From Aquibium microcysteis (GTDB taxonomy: Bacteria > Pseudomonadota > Alphaproteobacteria > Rhizobiales > Rhizobiaceae), in NCBI RefSeq assembly GCF_014495845.1, contig NZ_CP061080.1, positions 4,516,001 to 4,580,000 on the forward strand: a stretch of 64,000 bases of DNA, in the 5' to 3' direction. Below are positions 8,957-17,404 of this stretch, piece by piece. Below the pieces are notes generated by a model. It searched no databases, had not been told where the DNA came from, and was given only the letters and a program-made list of their open reading frames with translations. A program made the position numbers and the translations under genes. The first letter of the stretch is position 1. Each line of letters starts with the position of its first letter.

Positions 8957-10278
8957 TCGAGTACTTCTGGCCGATGGCGATGCTGGTCGCGCTGATACTC
9001 GGCGTCTTCTCGGGCTATCCGGTGGGCTTCGTGCTGTCGGGCATCGGCATCGTGTTCGCGGTCGCGGCAGGCGTGCCGATGATCTTCCTGTCCACCGGCG
9101 TCTCGCGGATCTTTTCCGGCATCCTCACCAACTGGCTGCTGATCGCGATCCCGCTCTTCGTCTTCATGGGGCTGATGCTGGAACGGTCGGGCGTTGCCGA
9201 ACGCCTCCTGCGATCGCTCGCGGCGTTGTTCGGACGGTTGCCCGGCGGCTACGCCTTCGCGGTGGCCATCATCGGCATCGTCGTGGCGGCCTCCACCGGC
9301 ATCATCGGAGCGTCGGTCGTTCTGATGGGCATGATGGCGCTGCCCGCGATGACCCAGGCCCGTTACGATCCGCGCATTTCGACGGGCCTCATCGCCGCGT
9401 CCGGAACCCTCGGCATCCTCATCCCGCCGTCGATCATGCTGATCGTGCTCGGCGACCAATTGCGCATCTCCGTCGGCGACCTCTTCGTGGGCGCGATCGG
9501 TCCGGGCCTTCTGCTGGCTGCGCTCTACGTCCTCTATCTGATCGCGGTCGCGGTCTTCCAGCCGCACCGCATGCCTCCGGCCGAGCATGTCCATGCGCAA
9601 AGCCGCATGGCGGCGATGACCGGCCTTGCACGCGATCTCCTTGCCCCGATCCTGCTGATCGCATCCGTGCTCGGAACCATCATCACCGGGATCGCGACGC
9701 CGACAGAAGCCGCCGCCATCGGCGCAGCCGGCGCGATGCTGCTCGCGCTCCTGTCCGGGAACCTCAACTTCGACACGCTGCGGACCGCGCTGCGCGACAC
9801 CACCAAGACCACGGCGATGATCGTCTTCGTGATGATCGGAGCGACGATTTTCTCCGTCATCTTCCGCAGGCTCGGCGGCGACCAGATGGTCATCCATGCC
9901 TTCGACGCGCTGGGAACGGGTCCCTATGTCGTGCTCTTCGCCATCATGGCGCTGGTCTTCCTGCTGGGCTTCTTCCTCGACTGGGTAGAGATCGCGCTCG
10001 TCGTCGTGCCGCTGGTGGCTCCGGTGGTCGCCAGCCTGGATTTCGGGATGACGCAGAACGAGACGCTGACGTGGTTCGCCATCGCGCTCGCCGTCAACAT
10101 GCAGACGTCGTTTCTCACCCCGCCCTTCGGCTATGCCCTGTTCTACCTGCGCGGCGTAGCCGGGGGAATTTCGATCGGAACGATCTACCGCGGCATCATC
10201 CCCTTCGTCCTGCTGCAGCTTCTTGCCTTGCTGCTGCTGATCGCCTTCCCGCAGATCAGCCTCTGGATGATCGGGTAG
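8953..10278 (+). CDS. dctM: TRAP transporter large permease (DctM family)
   Basis: A 441-residue membrane protein with about 12 hydrophobic segments starting MIEYFWPMAML. It contains the DctM/TRAP-L landmarks such as SGTLGILIPPSI and the C-terminal FLTPPFGYALFYLRG. It forms the transport channel and the ion-coupling site. The ATG at 8953 overlaps the dctQ stop; the open frame continues upstream to 8341 but that part is antisense-like and has no ribosome site. Confidence 0.93.
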   Translation: MIEYFWPMAMLVALILGVFSGYPVGFVLSGIGIVFAVAAGVPMIFLSTGVSRIFSGILTNWLLIAIPLFVFMGLMLERSGVAERLLRSLAALFGRLPGGYAFAVAIIGIVVAASTGIIGASVVLMGMMALPAMTQARYDPRISTGLIAASGTLGILIPPSIMLIVLGDQLRISVGDLFVGAIGPGLLLAALYVLYLIAVAVFQPHRMPPAEHVHAQSRMAAMTGLARDLLAPILLIASVLGTIITGIATPTEAAAIGAAGAMLLALLSGNLNFDTLRTALRDTTKTTAMIVFVMIGATIFSVIFRRLGGDQMVIHAFDALGTGPYVVLFAIMALVFLLGFFLDWVEIALVVVPLVAPVVASLDFGMTQNETLTWFAIALAVNMQTSFLTPPFGYALFYLRGVAGGISIGTIYRGIIPFVLLQLLALLLLIAFPQISLWMIG

Positions 10279-10378
10279 AAGGACTTCGACCGGTCCCCCG
10301 AGGCTGCCGGGACAGGATCCCCATCCTGGAACTGCCGGGGTCGATTCTGCACTGATGACGTGGGCGGCTTTCCGGGCG

Positions 10379-10870
10379 CTACCAGCTGAGCTGCAGCCCC
10401 GCATTGCCGCCGACGGAATCGCCGCTGAAGGCGACGCCACCATAGCCGCTCATGCGGCCCCGGCCGTCGGCAAAGAGACCGTCTCCGAAGGACACCGCAC
10501 CCGACAGGCCGAAGGCATGACTTTCCTCCGCCGTGCCCCAGTTGAGCCTGAGCCCGAACGTCTCTCCGGCGACCAGATTCGGGCTCTGGAGTGCGTTGGA
10601 AATCGCGATCTGGGAGAATGTCTCGATCCCCATGCGCTCTTCGAGCGAAGAAAGACGGCGTGCGAGATCCGTCTCGCCGAACTCCGTGCCATCCATCGTC
10701 TCGCGACGGGTCTGGCCGGTGCTCGCGTGTACGCAGGTCTCCGTCCCGGGGATGTAGAAATAGCCCGCCCCATATGCATCGCAGATCCGTACGTATTCAA
10801 CCGGCTGAGCATGGAGCGGCGTCGCCATGACGAGGCCGGCCAATGTCGATAATGACGCGAGTGCTTTCAT
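10379..10870 (-). CDS. Short porin-like outer-membrane protein
   Basis: A 163-residue exported protein with a signal peptide (MKALASLSTLAGLVMATPLHA). The segment after it, EYVRICDAYGAGYFYIPGTETC, is split here as EYVRICDAYGAGYFY plus IPGTETC and matches the mature start of rhizobial porins (Porin_2 family). The remainder does not look like the usual 16-strand barrel of about 350 residues; it holds a possible coiled coil (about 65-85) and alternating Gly/aromatic strands ending in LQLSW, an outer-membrane C-terminal signature. It may be a trimeric coiled-coil anchor or a reduced porin. The start at 10870 is preferred because the signal peptide follows directly. Confidence 0.6.
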   Translation of the reverse strand: MKALASLSTLAGLVMATPLHAQPVEYVRICDAYGAGYFYIPGTETCVHASTGQTRRETMDGTEFGETDLARRLSSLEERMGIETFSQIAISNALQSPNLVAGETFGLRLNWGTAEESHAFGLSGAVSFGDGLFADGRGRMSGYGGVAFSGDSVGGNAGLQLSW

Positions 10871-11022
10871 GGATCCCCCTCCGAGACTGCCCGTTAACCA
10901 TCCGCTAACCATCTTGTTGTTGGCGAACGACGTTGTCAACGTGCGGGAGGGAAGGCGAAGCTGCAGATACGAAGGATCGACCAGAGAGCGGGTAGATCGT
11001 CGCTGCGAGCCGATGGACCGTT

Positions 11023-12009
11023 CTATCGAGCGGACGGGGGGACCGGCAGATCCGCGAGCATGTCAGGTGACAGGTCCGGCCGGACACTGAACGGACTCTC
11101 GACCGTCATCGCCGCGACCAGCGCCCCGGTCCGGGCGGCATCGTCGAGAGACGCGCCGGCCACAAGTGCAAACAGCGTACCGGCGATCATCGCGTCGCCA
11201 GCGCCTGTTATATCCACCGGTCGGGCGGGGAAGGCATCCTGAAACCGTGCGCCCGCTTCCGTGACGATCGCCGACCCTCGCGCTCCCATGGTCACCACCA
11301 CATCGGCCGCCCCGCGTCCGCGCAACGCCACTGCGGCCTCGGTGGCGCTCAGCCGAGCGGCCGGGTCGAGGCCAAGCAAGGTGTTCGCCTCGTCCACATT
11401 GGTGAAGAGCAGGTCGATGGCTGCGAGGTTTTCGGGCAGGCGAAGCGCCTTCGGCGACGAAACGGTGTCGACGGCCAACCGGAAGCGGGCCTCGCTCTTG
11501 CGCGCCATCAATGCCGCGATGGTCTCGGCCGGCAGGTTGCAGTCGATGAAGACCCAGTCGCAGGCGGCCAGCGCTTCCCAGATACGGTCGAGCATCTCGG
11601 GTCCGAACGCCTCGAAGACGTCCATGTCGGCTATCCCGAGCGCCAGATCGTTGTCCGGTCCGAGTATGGCGACGTATTCGGCGGTCGGGTGACCGTCGAT
11701 GAGCCCGACGCTGCTCACGTCGACGCCGAGGTCTCGCAACTGGCTCAGCAGCGCGCGTCCCCCCTCGTCATCGCCGACGACCGACACGAAGCAGGTCTCG
11801 ACGCCGAGCCGCGCCAGGTTCTCCGCCACGTTGCGTGCGACGCCCCCGAAGCTGCGCGAACCGCGTGCCGGATTCGAGGTGGCCGCAATCAGCGGGTTCC
11901 GGGCGTGATACTTCCGGTCGAGCACCGCGCCGCCCAGGCAACCGATACGACCCTTCGGCACGAGGCCTGCGGCCATGTTCGCCGTCACCGCAGGACTTGC
12001 CGCCGTCAT
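11023..12009 (-). CDS. PfkB-family carbohydrate kinase, pseudouridine-kinase-like
   Basis: A 328-residue ribokinase-fold kinase. The N-terminal GCLGGAVLDRKYHA and the GGVARNVAENLARLG motif resemble pseudouridine kinase (PsuK/YeiC), which phosphorylates the 5'-OH of pseudouridine. The C-terminal DITGAGDAMIAGTL motif provides the anion hole and the catalytic Asp. The start at 12009 is chosen because GGAGG lies 10 bases upstream; an in-frame start at 12156 would add 49 residues without clear homology features. The usual partner, pseudouridine-5'-phosphate glycosidase, is not in the window, so the substrate remains open. Confidence 0.75.
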   Translation of the reverse strand: MTAASPAVTANMAAGLVPKGRIGCLGGAVLDRKYHARNPLIAATSNPARGSRSFGGVARNVAENLARLGVETCFVSVVGDDEGGRALLSQLRDLGVDVSSVGLIDGHPTAEYVAILGPDNDLALGIADMDVFEAFGPEMLDRIWEALAACDWVFIDCNLPAETIAALMARKSEARFRLAVDTVSSPKALRLPENLAAIDLLFTNVDEANTLLGLDPAARLSATEAAVALRGRGAADVVVTMGARGSAIVTEAGARFQDAFPARPVDITGAGDAMIAGTLFALVAGASLDDAARTGALVAAMTVESPFSVRPDLSPDMLADLPVPPSAR

Positions 12010-12212
12010 GAGCCCGATGCCTCCGAAGATGGACGCAATCCTGTCGCGCGCTTCCTGCGGTGTTGTAAAGGGGCCGGAGGCGCCGATCCCCATCCGGTCG
12101 TGATCGGAACCACGTCCTGACGCGCAACAGCGCTCGCCTGCCGGCAGGATCCGCAATCACCAGGCCCGCCCTCTCGCAGCGAGCTTGGTGCAGCGCTGGA
12201 TCGCGAGCGGCT

Positions 12213-12599
12213 TCAGCCTTCGATCCGCGCCTTGCCAGTCGTCCCGTCGTCGCGCGTCCAGCTGATGCGACCGGGCCCCGTCGGAACGATCGTGAAACAG
12301 GACGTCTGACCCTTGTACCAGGTCGGCCACTTCTGGCAGAGGCGCTTTCCGTCGACCCACCAGCGGCCGGTCTCCTTCGGCGCGAAGAAGCGGCCCAGTC
12401 CCACCCGGGTACCGTCCCCTGTCACGAGGCCGCCCGGCTTGTAGTGCAGCGGAAACTCGCCGCCCAGCGGGACCGCGAGATAGACGCGCTTTCCGCTCAC
12501 CAGATCGACCAGCTTCGACCCGGAAACCGGCTCGGATGCCGCAGCGTTGGCGGTCACGAGGGTCGCGGCCAGGCCGGCCGCAGCGATCACAGCTTTCAT
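12213..12599 (-). CDS. Secreted protein of unknown function with a GRWWV...LCQ motif
   Basis: A 128-residue protein with a clear signal peptide (cleavage near residue 20 after ANAAA). The mature part has a compact beta-rich look with FFAPKETGRWWVDGKRLCQ and a second Cys in SCFTIV, which could form a disulfide. Similar short periplasmic domains occur in rhizobia and other alphaproteobacteria, but I cannot name a function. GGAGG lies six bases before the start. The gene stands alone between the kinase and a divergent SDR. Confidence 0.7.
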   Translation of the reverse strand: MKAVIAAAGLAATLVTANAAASEPVSGSKLVDLVSGKRVYLAVPLGGEFPLHYKPGGLVTGDGTRVGLGRFFAPKETGRWWVDGKRLCQKWPTWYKGQTSCFTIVPTGPGRISWTRDDGTTGKARIEG

Positions 12600-12808
12600 G
12601 TCCTGCCTCCAATGGAACCTCGGCAGATACGCGAGCAGGTCGACGGCGGATCACCGCTGCCGAAACGATGGTTCTGGACGGAGCGCCGGGCAGACCTAGG
12701 TTGTGACGTAGCCGGCCGTTCTCCGGCGAGGATGGGGTGGAGGATGCGGAGAGGCGACGAAGAAGCGGATGCCGATGACACCGCGACCGTCGTTCGACGA
12801 GCGACGGC

Positions 12809-13537
12809 ATGACGACCCCGGGCGACGATCCCTCCATGGCGACATCCACGGACAAGGGGATTGCTGTGGTCGTGGGTGCACGCGGCGGGATCGGCTCTGC
12901 GCTGGTCGGGGCGGCCGAAGCATCGGGCCGGTATAGGCATGTGCTCTCCCTGTCCCGCAGCAGCGAGCCCGCGCTGGACGTCGAGAACGAGGCATCGGTC
13001 GAGGCGGCTGCGATCCGCGCGGCGGCTTGCGGGGATATCCGCCTGTGCCTGGTCGCAACCGGTCTGCTTCATGGGGAGGGGATCCGACCGGAAAAAGCCA
13101 TCCGTGACATTGACCCGGCGGCGCTGGCGAGGTCCTTCTCCGTCAACGCGATCGGGCCAGCCCTGGTGATGAAGCATATCCTCCCGCGGCTGCCGCGCCG
13201 AGGCCGCAGCGTGCTTGCGGTTCTCTCGGCGAAGGTCGGAAGCATCGGCGACAACCGGCTGGGCGGCTGGTACGCCTACAGGGCATCGAAGGCCGCGCTG
13301 AACCAGCTGGTCCGCACCGCCGCCATCGAACTGGCCCGTCACAGGCCGGAAGCGCTCTGCGTCGCGATCCACCCCGGAACCGTCGACACGCGCCTGTCGT
13401 CTCCCTTCGCGAAGGCTGGACTGGCCGTGGCTGACTCAGAATCGGCGGCAGTCTCCATCCTGGCCTGCCTCGATCGCCTGACCGCCAGCGACAGCGGAGG
13501 GTTCTTCGACCGGACCGGCGAACGCCTTCCCTGGTAG
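12809..13537 (+). CDS. SDR-family oxidoreductase, C-factor-like
   Basis: A 242-residue short-chain dehydrogenase of the divergent C-factor/YciK-like group. It has GARGGIG for cofactor binding, SAKVGS and YRASK as the catalytic region, and the late motif IHPGTVDTRLS seen in this subgroup. The physiological substrate of these proteins is rarely known. Two starts are possible, ATG at 12809 and ATG at 12836; neither has a good ribosome site, so the true N terminus may be nine residues shorter. Confidence 0.8.
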   Translation: MTTPGDDPSMATSTDKGIAVVVGARGGIGSALVGAAEASGRYRHVLSLSRSSEPALDVENEASVEAAAIRAAACGDIRLCLVATGLLHGEGIRPEKAIRDIDPAALARSFSVNAIGPALVMKHILPRLPRRGRSVLAVLSAKVGSIGDNRLGGWYAYRASKAALNQLVRTAAIELARHRPEALCVAIHPGTVDTRLSSPFAKAGLAVADSESAAVSILACLDRLTASDSGGFFDRTGERLPW

Positions 13538-13635
13538 ACCAGCGTCGCGGGAACAGACCGGCCGGCCGTCGGTTGTGCAATCAACGGGCGTCGATCGCCA
13601 GACTGAAAAGGATGACGCGTCAGAAAGGGTCTGCC

Positions 13636-14082
13636 ATGAGCTATGGGCGCTTCGGTGCGATGATCGCAAGTTCGACAATCGTCATGTACGGCCTCATGTA
13701 TCTGAATACATGGGCTCTAGATCACATCTTCTGGAGCGAGACACGGGCATGGATGGCTCTGCTGATGGGAGCTGCGATGGCGGTCGTCATGCTCGGATGG
13801 ATGTGGTCGATGTACGCCCGTACGACAGTCAATCTGGCGATCATGGCGACGGCCTTCATCGTCTTTGCGGGGTCGCTGTGGCTGGTCCGCAGCCAGGAGA
13901 CGGTTGACGACGTCGACTACATGAAGGCGATGATACCGCATCACTCGATCGCGATACTAACGAGCACGCGCGCGCATATTTCCGATCCCCGGGTTCGTGA
14001 ACTCGCGGACGGTATCATCGAGGCGCAGCGCAACGAGATCGCGGAGATGAAGTCGCTCATCGCGGAACTCGAACGGCGTTGA
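13636..14082 (+). CDS. DUF305 membrane protein
   Basis: A 148-residue protein with three hydrophobic segments (about 5-25, 35-55, 62-82) followed by a soluble DUF305 domain with the characteristic MIPHHSIAIL motif and EIAEMK helix. DUF305 is a four-helix, ferritin-like fold; some members are tied to metal handling, but no enzyme activity is established for this type. AAAGGG lies six bases before the start. It converges on ohr. Confidence 0.85.
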   Translation: MSYGRFGAMIASSTIVMYGLMYLNTWALDHIFWSETRAWMALLMGAAMAVVMLGWMWSMYARTTVNLAIMATAFIVFAGSLWLVRSQETVDDVDYMKAMIPHHSIAILTSTRAHISDPRVRELADGIIEAQRNEIAEMKSLIAELERR

Positions 14083-14129
14083 GCGATTCGGGTCCTCACC
14101 GAAAGATACGGAAGTCGCCGAGCCGGAAC

Positions 14130-14555
14130 TCACACCACCGAAGGGGTGATGGAAAGAGCCCCCTTCGTCGCGTGTGAGTAGGGGCAGACGTGATGCGCAC
14201 CGGCCACCAGATCTTCGGCGACCGACCGCTCGATACCAGGAAGTTCGACCGCGATCTTCACATCGAGCCCGAAGCCGGCGTCCTCCCGCGGGCCGATGCC
14301 GACCGTGACCGTCACCTTCGCGTCTTCGGGCACCTTCACCTTCTTCTGGCCTGCATAGAACTTGAGTGCACCGAGAAAGCACGCCGAATATCCGGCCGCG
14401 AAAAGCTGCTCGGGGTTGGCGCCTTCTCCACCCGGCCCGCCAAGTTCCTTCGGCACCACCAGCCTGACGTCGAGCGCCCCATCGGCGGTCGTGGCACGTC
14501 CATCCCGTCCGCCGGTGGCAGTTGCGCTGGTGCTGTAGACGACCTTGGCTGGCAT
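14130..14555 (-). CDS. ohr: Organic hydroperoxide resistance protein (Ohr)
   Basis: A 141-residue OsmC/Ohr-family peroxidase. Both redox cysteines are present, in YSACFLGAL and HHVCPYSHAT, with the conserved early Arg region (GGRDGRA). Ohr reduces organic and fatty-acid hydroperoxides using lipoylated proteins as donors. The start MPAKVVYSTSA at 14555 has AGGA about seven bases upstream; the longer open frame is not needed. No ohrR is next to it. Confidence 0.93.
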   Translation of the reverse strand: MPAKVVYSTSATATGGRDGRATTADGALDVRLVVPKELGGPGGEGANPEQLFAAGYSACFLGALKFYAGQKKVKVPEDAKVTVTVGIGPREDAGFGLDVKIAVELPGIERSVAEDLVAGAHHVCPYSHATKGALSITPSVV

Positions 14556-14575
14556 GACGAATCCTATCATCAAAG

Positions 14576-14592
14576 GCAATTGGATCGATTGC
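14576..14592. promoter_or_regulatory. Imperfect dyad upstream of ohr
   Basis: GCAATTG (14576-14582) and CGATTGC (14586-14592) form an inverted repeat with one mismatch around a GAT centre, 20 bases before the ohr start. ohr genes are normally controlled by the MarR-type sensor OhrR, which binds AATTG-rich dyads. The match to known OhrR sites is only partial. Confidence 0.35.
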
Positions 14593-14684
14593 GATGTAAC
14601 GCAGTGTCTGGTTTCGTCAACGGCAGAGCCGGCCACGAGGGGACCTGCCCGCCTTTGCGTGCGAACCTCTCGATGACAGGATCC

Positions 14685-16055
14685 TCAGCGCACCGGCGCA
14701 CCACCGACCCAGACGCGGGCAAGGTTGGATCGCGTGGCGGTGTAGAGGATGGTCTGCAGAAGATCGTCGCCGGCCTCCCCGCCCCACAGGCGGATGCCGC
14801 CGTCGGCCGCCTCGCAGTCGACCGCGAGGGCGTCGAAGGGACAGCCGGACTCGAAACGGCCGACCGGCAGGCCGAGTGCGGCGCCGCCGCCGGCGGTGGC
14901 GAGATGGAAGGCGTCGCGGAAGTCGATCCGCGTTCCGCCATGGCGGCTGCGGCTTCCCGGAGCAAGGTCGGGATCGACGCCGCTCTCCAGCATGCGCGAG
15001 ACCATCACGGCGCCGCGCATGGCGTCGAGGATCGTGGCGATCGGCCCGCCGGAGATGTCGGTGCCGAGCCCGACGCGGACGCCTTTTTCCAGGGCCGCCT
15101 TAAGCGGGAATACCGCGCCGGCGAAATAGGCGTTGGAGACCGGGCAGTGCGCCACCGCGGTGCCGCGCGCGGCGAGAAGGTCCATGTCGTCCGGGGTGAG
15201 GAAATTGGCATGCGCCACGACGCCACCCTCGGTCAGCAGGCCGAACCGGTCGAGGCTCGCCGCATCCGTCATGCCGTGGCGTGCGAGCACGTGGCCATGC
15301 GCCCAGTCGCTCTCCGAGACATGCGTCTGCACGCGGCAGCCACAGGCACGCGCGAGGTCGCCGAGGCCCTGCAGGGCGGCATCGGTGCAGGCGGGGATGA
15401 AGCGCGGCGTCACCACCGGCAGCACCCGCCCGCCGCCATTGCCGGGCATGGCGCGGATGTGCTCGATCACCGCGCGCGTCCCCTCCACGGCAGCTTCGGG
15501 CGAGGCGTCGCGGTAGTAGGCGGGGCAGCCGGCCGGATCGTCCATCGCCACCTTGCCGACCAGCGCGCGCTGGCCGCGCTCGAGGCAGATTTCGGCGAGC
15601 AGATTGCTCGCCTCGATATGGGCGGTGGCGAAGTAGAGCGCGGTCGTCGTGCCGTTGGCCAGAAGGTCGTCGACCAGCCGGCGGTAGACACGGGCCGCGA
15701 AGGCCGTGTCGGCGTACTTCGCCTCCAGCGGAAAGGTGTAGCGATGCAGCCAGACCTCCAGCGGCACGTCGAGCCCGCGGCCAAGCTGGGCATATTGCGG
15801 CGCGTGGATGTGGAGATCGACGAAGCCGGGCAGGAGGATCGTGCCGGCCGGCAGCGTCGCCAGCCTGCCTGCCCGGGACGCCTCCCGCTTCGCATCGTCG
15901 TAGCCGGGGTCGCCGGGTCGCGTGACGGAGATGATCGTACCGTCGTCGCCGATGGCGATCAGCGCATCGTCGAGCTCTTCGATCGTGCCGCGCGCCGGCG
16001 CGTGGAAGCCGGAGGCCAGCAGCGTGCGTCCGCGAAGGTCGGGCCTGTCGGTCAT
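14685..16055 (-). CDS. guaD: Guanine deaminase
   Basis: A 456-residue amidohydrolase that converts guanine to xanthine. The family-specific sequence PGFVDLHIHAPQYAQLG holds the first two zinc ligands (His82, His84). Further ligands appear in QTHVSES, VAHANFLT and LGTDISGG. It overlaps the upstream amidohydrolase gene by four bases (ATGA) and is the last gene of a nine-gene leftward purine operon. In that context it may also accept N-methylated guanine. Confidence 0.92.
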   Translation of the reverse strand: MTDRPDLRGRTLLASGFHAPARGTIEELDDALIAIGDDGTIISVTRPGDPGYDDAKREASRAGRLATLPAGTILLPGFVDLHIHAPQYAQLGRGLDVPLEVWLHRYTFPLEAKYADTAFAARVYRRLVDDLLANGTTTALYFATAHIEASNLLAEICLERGQRALVGKVAMDDPAGCPAYYRDASPEAAVEGTRAVIEHIRAMPGNGGGRVLPVVTPRFIPACTDAALQGLGDLARACGCRVQTHVSESDWAHGHVLARHGMTDAASLDRFGLLTEGGVVAHANFLTPDDMDLLAARGTAVAHCPVSNAYFAGAVFPLKAALEKGVRVGLGTDISGGPIATILDAMRGAVMVSRMLESGVDPDLAPGSRSRHGGTRIDFRDAFHLATAGGGAALGLPVGRFESGCPFDALAVDCEAADGGIRLWGGEAGDDLLQTILYTATRSNLARVWVGGAPVR

Positions 16056-17404
16056 GCGCCTGCCTGGAGGCTGCGGTCGCGCAGCGCCAGCGCCTTCTCG
16101 CGGAACTTCGCGCGGATCTCCGCTTCGTCCACGCCTGCGAGCACGCGCTCCTCCATCACGATCCTGCCGTCGGCGATGGTCGTCGCCACGTCGTCGGCGC
16201 GCGCCGAATAGACCAGCGCCGCGGCCTCGTCATAGACCGGCAGGCAGTGCAGGCGGTCGAGGTCGATGATGATGACGTCGGCCTTGCGGCCTGGCGCCAG
16301 CACGCCGGTCTCGGGACGGTTCATGGCGATGGCCGCGCCCGCCGTCGCCATCTCGAGCAGTTCGCCGGTCTTCAGGAACTCGACGTCGCCGGTCCTGTCC
16401 TTGTGGATCATGCCGGCGAACTTCATCTCCTGGAACATGTCGAGCGTGTTGTGGCTCGCCGGCCCGTCGGTCGCGAGCCCGACCGGTATGCCCGCGGCCC
16501 GCACGTCGCGCAGGCGCATCGTGCCGGAATTGAGCTTGGCGTTGCAGCACGGGCAATGGCCGATGCGGGTGCCGGTTTCGGCCATGATCGCGATGTCGTC
16601 GTCGGTGAGCTGCGTGCAGTGCGCGGCCGTCACGTCGGGACCGAGGAAGCCCAGCGAATGGACCCATTGCACAGGCGTCGTGCCGTAGGTATCGGCGACA
16701 TAGGCGACCTCCTGCGGCCCCTCGGCGAGGTGGGTGTGGATCGCCACCTCGTGCGCGTCGGCCACCGCGCGCACCAGGCGGAACATGTCGGCGCCGCAGG
16801 AATAGGGCGCGTGCGGCGACAGCGCCAGATGGATGCGGTCGCCGCCCGAGCGGTGGTGCTTCGACGCGAGGTCGCCGAAATTCTCCAGCGTCTTCCACGA
16901 CCAGTCGGTGATCGAGGCATAGATGCCCCGGTCCGCGAAGCCGTAGCCGAGCGTGGCGCGCAGCGGGATGCGCTGCAGCGCCTCGATCTCCGGCTCGACC
17001 GCATAGGCGTCGAAATGCTCGTTGAAGGTGGTGATGCCGGCCTTGGCCATTTCCGCGAGGCCCGCCAGGCTCGCCCAGTAGAGTGTGTCGGGATCGAAGT
17101 TGCGCTTCAGCCGCCACATGGTCGACAGCCATTCGAACAGCTGCACGTCTTCCAGGAGGCCGCGCAGCAGCATGTTGGAGGCGATGTGGGTGTGGCAGTT
17201 GACGAAGCCCGGCATCACCACCCGACCGCGGGCGTCGATGGTCTTTGCAGCCCCAGAGACGTCGATCGTGCCGGCGGGGCCGACCGCCTCGATGGCGTTG
17301 CCGCGGATCGTCAGCGTGCCGCGCGCGATCTTGCCCGCCCCGCCCATCGGCAGGATGGTGGCATCGACGATGGCGATGTCGGGGCCGCGAGCCGGCCCGT
17401 TCAT
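16052..17404 (-). CDS. Amidohydrolase, SAH/MTA-deaminase or TrzN/SsnA-like
   Basis: A 450-residue amidohydrolase with HxH metal ligands at 71/73 (PGFVNCHTHIAS), then THLAEGPQE, AAHCTQL and the metal Asp in ATDGPASHNTLDM. This pattern fits the family that deaminates 5'-methylthioadenosine and S-adenosylhomocysteine and that also includes aminohydrolases of s-triazines. It overlaps the genes on both sides by four bases. Because it lies between a Rieske catalytic subunit and guanine deaminase, its substrate is probably a purine derivative. Confidence 0.85.
   Translation of the reverse strand: MNGPARGPDIAIVDATILPMGGAGKIARGTLTIRGNAIEAVGPAGTIDVSGAAKTIDARGRVVMPGFVNCHTHIASNMLLRGLLEDVQLFEWLSTMWRLKRNFDPDTLYWASLAGLAEMAKAGITTFNEHFDAYAVEPEIEALQRIPLRATLGYGFADRGIYASITDWSWKTLENFGDLASKHHRSGGDRIHLALSPHAPYSCGADMFRLVRAVADAHEVAIHTHLAEGPQEVAYVADTYGTTPVQWVHSLGFLGPDVTAAHCTQLTDDDIAIMAETGTRIGHCPCCNAKLNSGTMRLRDVRAAGIPVGLATDGPASHNTLDMFQEMKFAGMIHKDRTGDVEFLKTGELLEMATAGAAIAMNRPETGVLAPGRKADVIIIDLDRLHCLPVYDEAAALVYSARADDVATTIADGRIVMEERVLAGVDEAEIRAKFREKALALRDRSLQAGA

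Noticed and set aside
10313..10328. CAGGAT-CCCC-ATCCTG hairpin after dctM as a terminator
   Set aside because: The stem is six base pairs without a U-tract, so termination cannot be supported.
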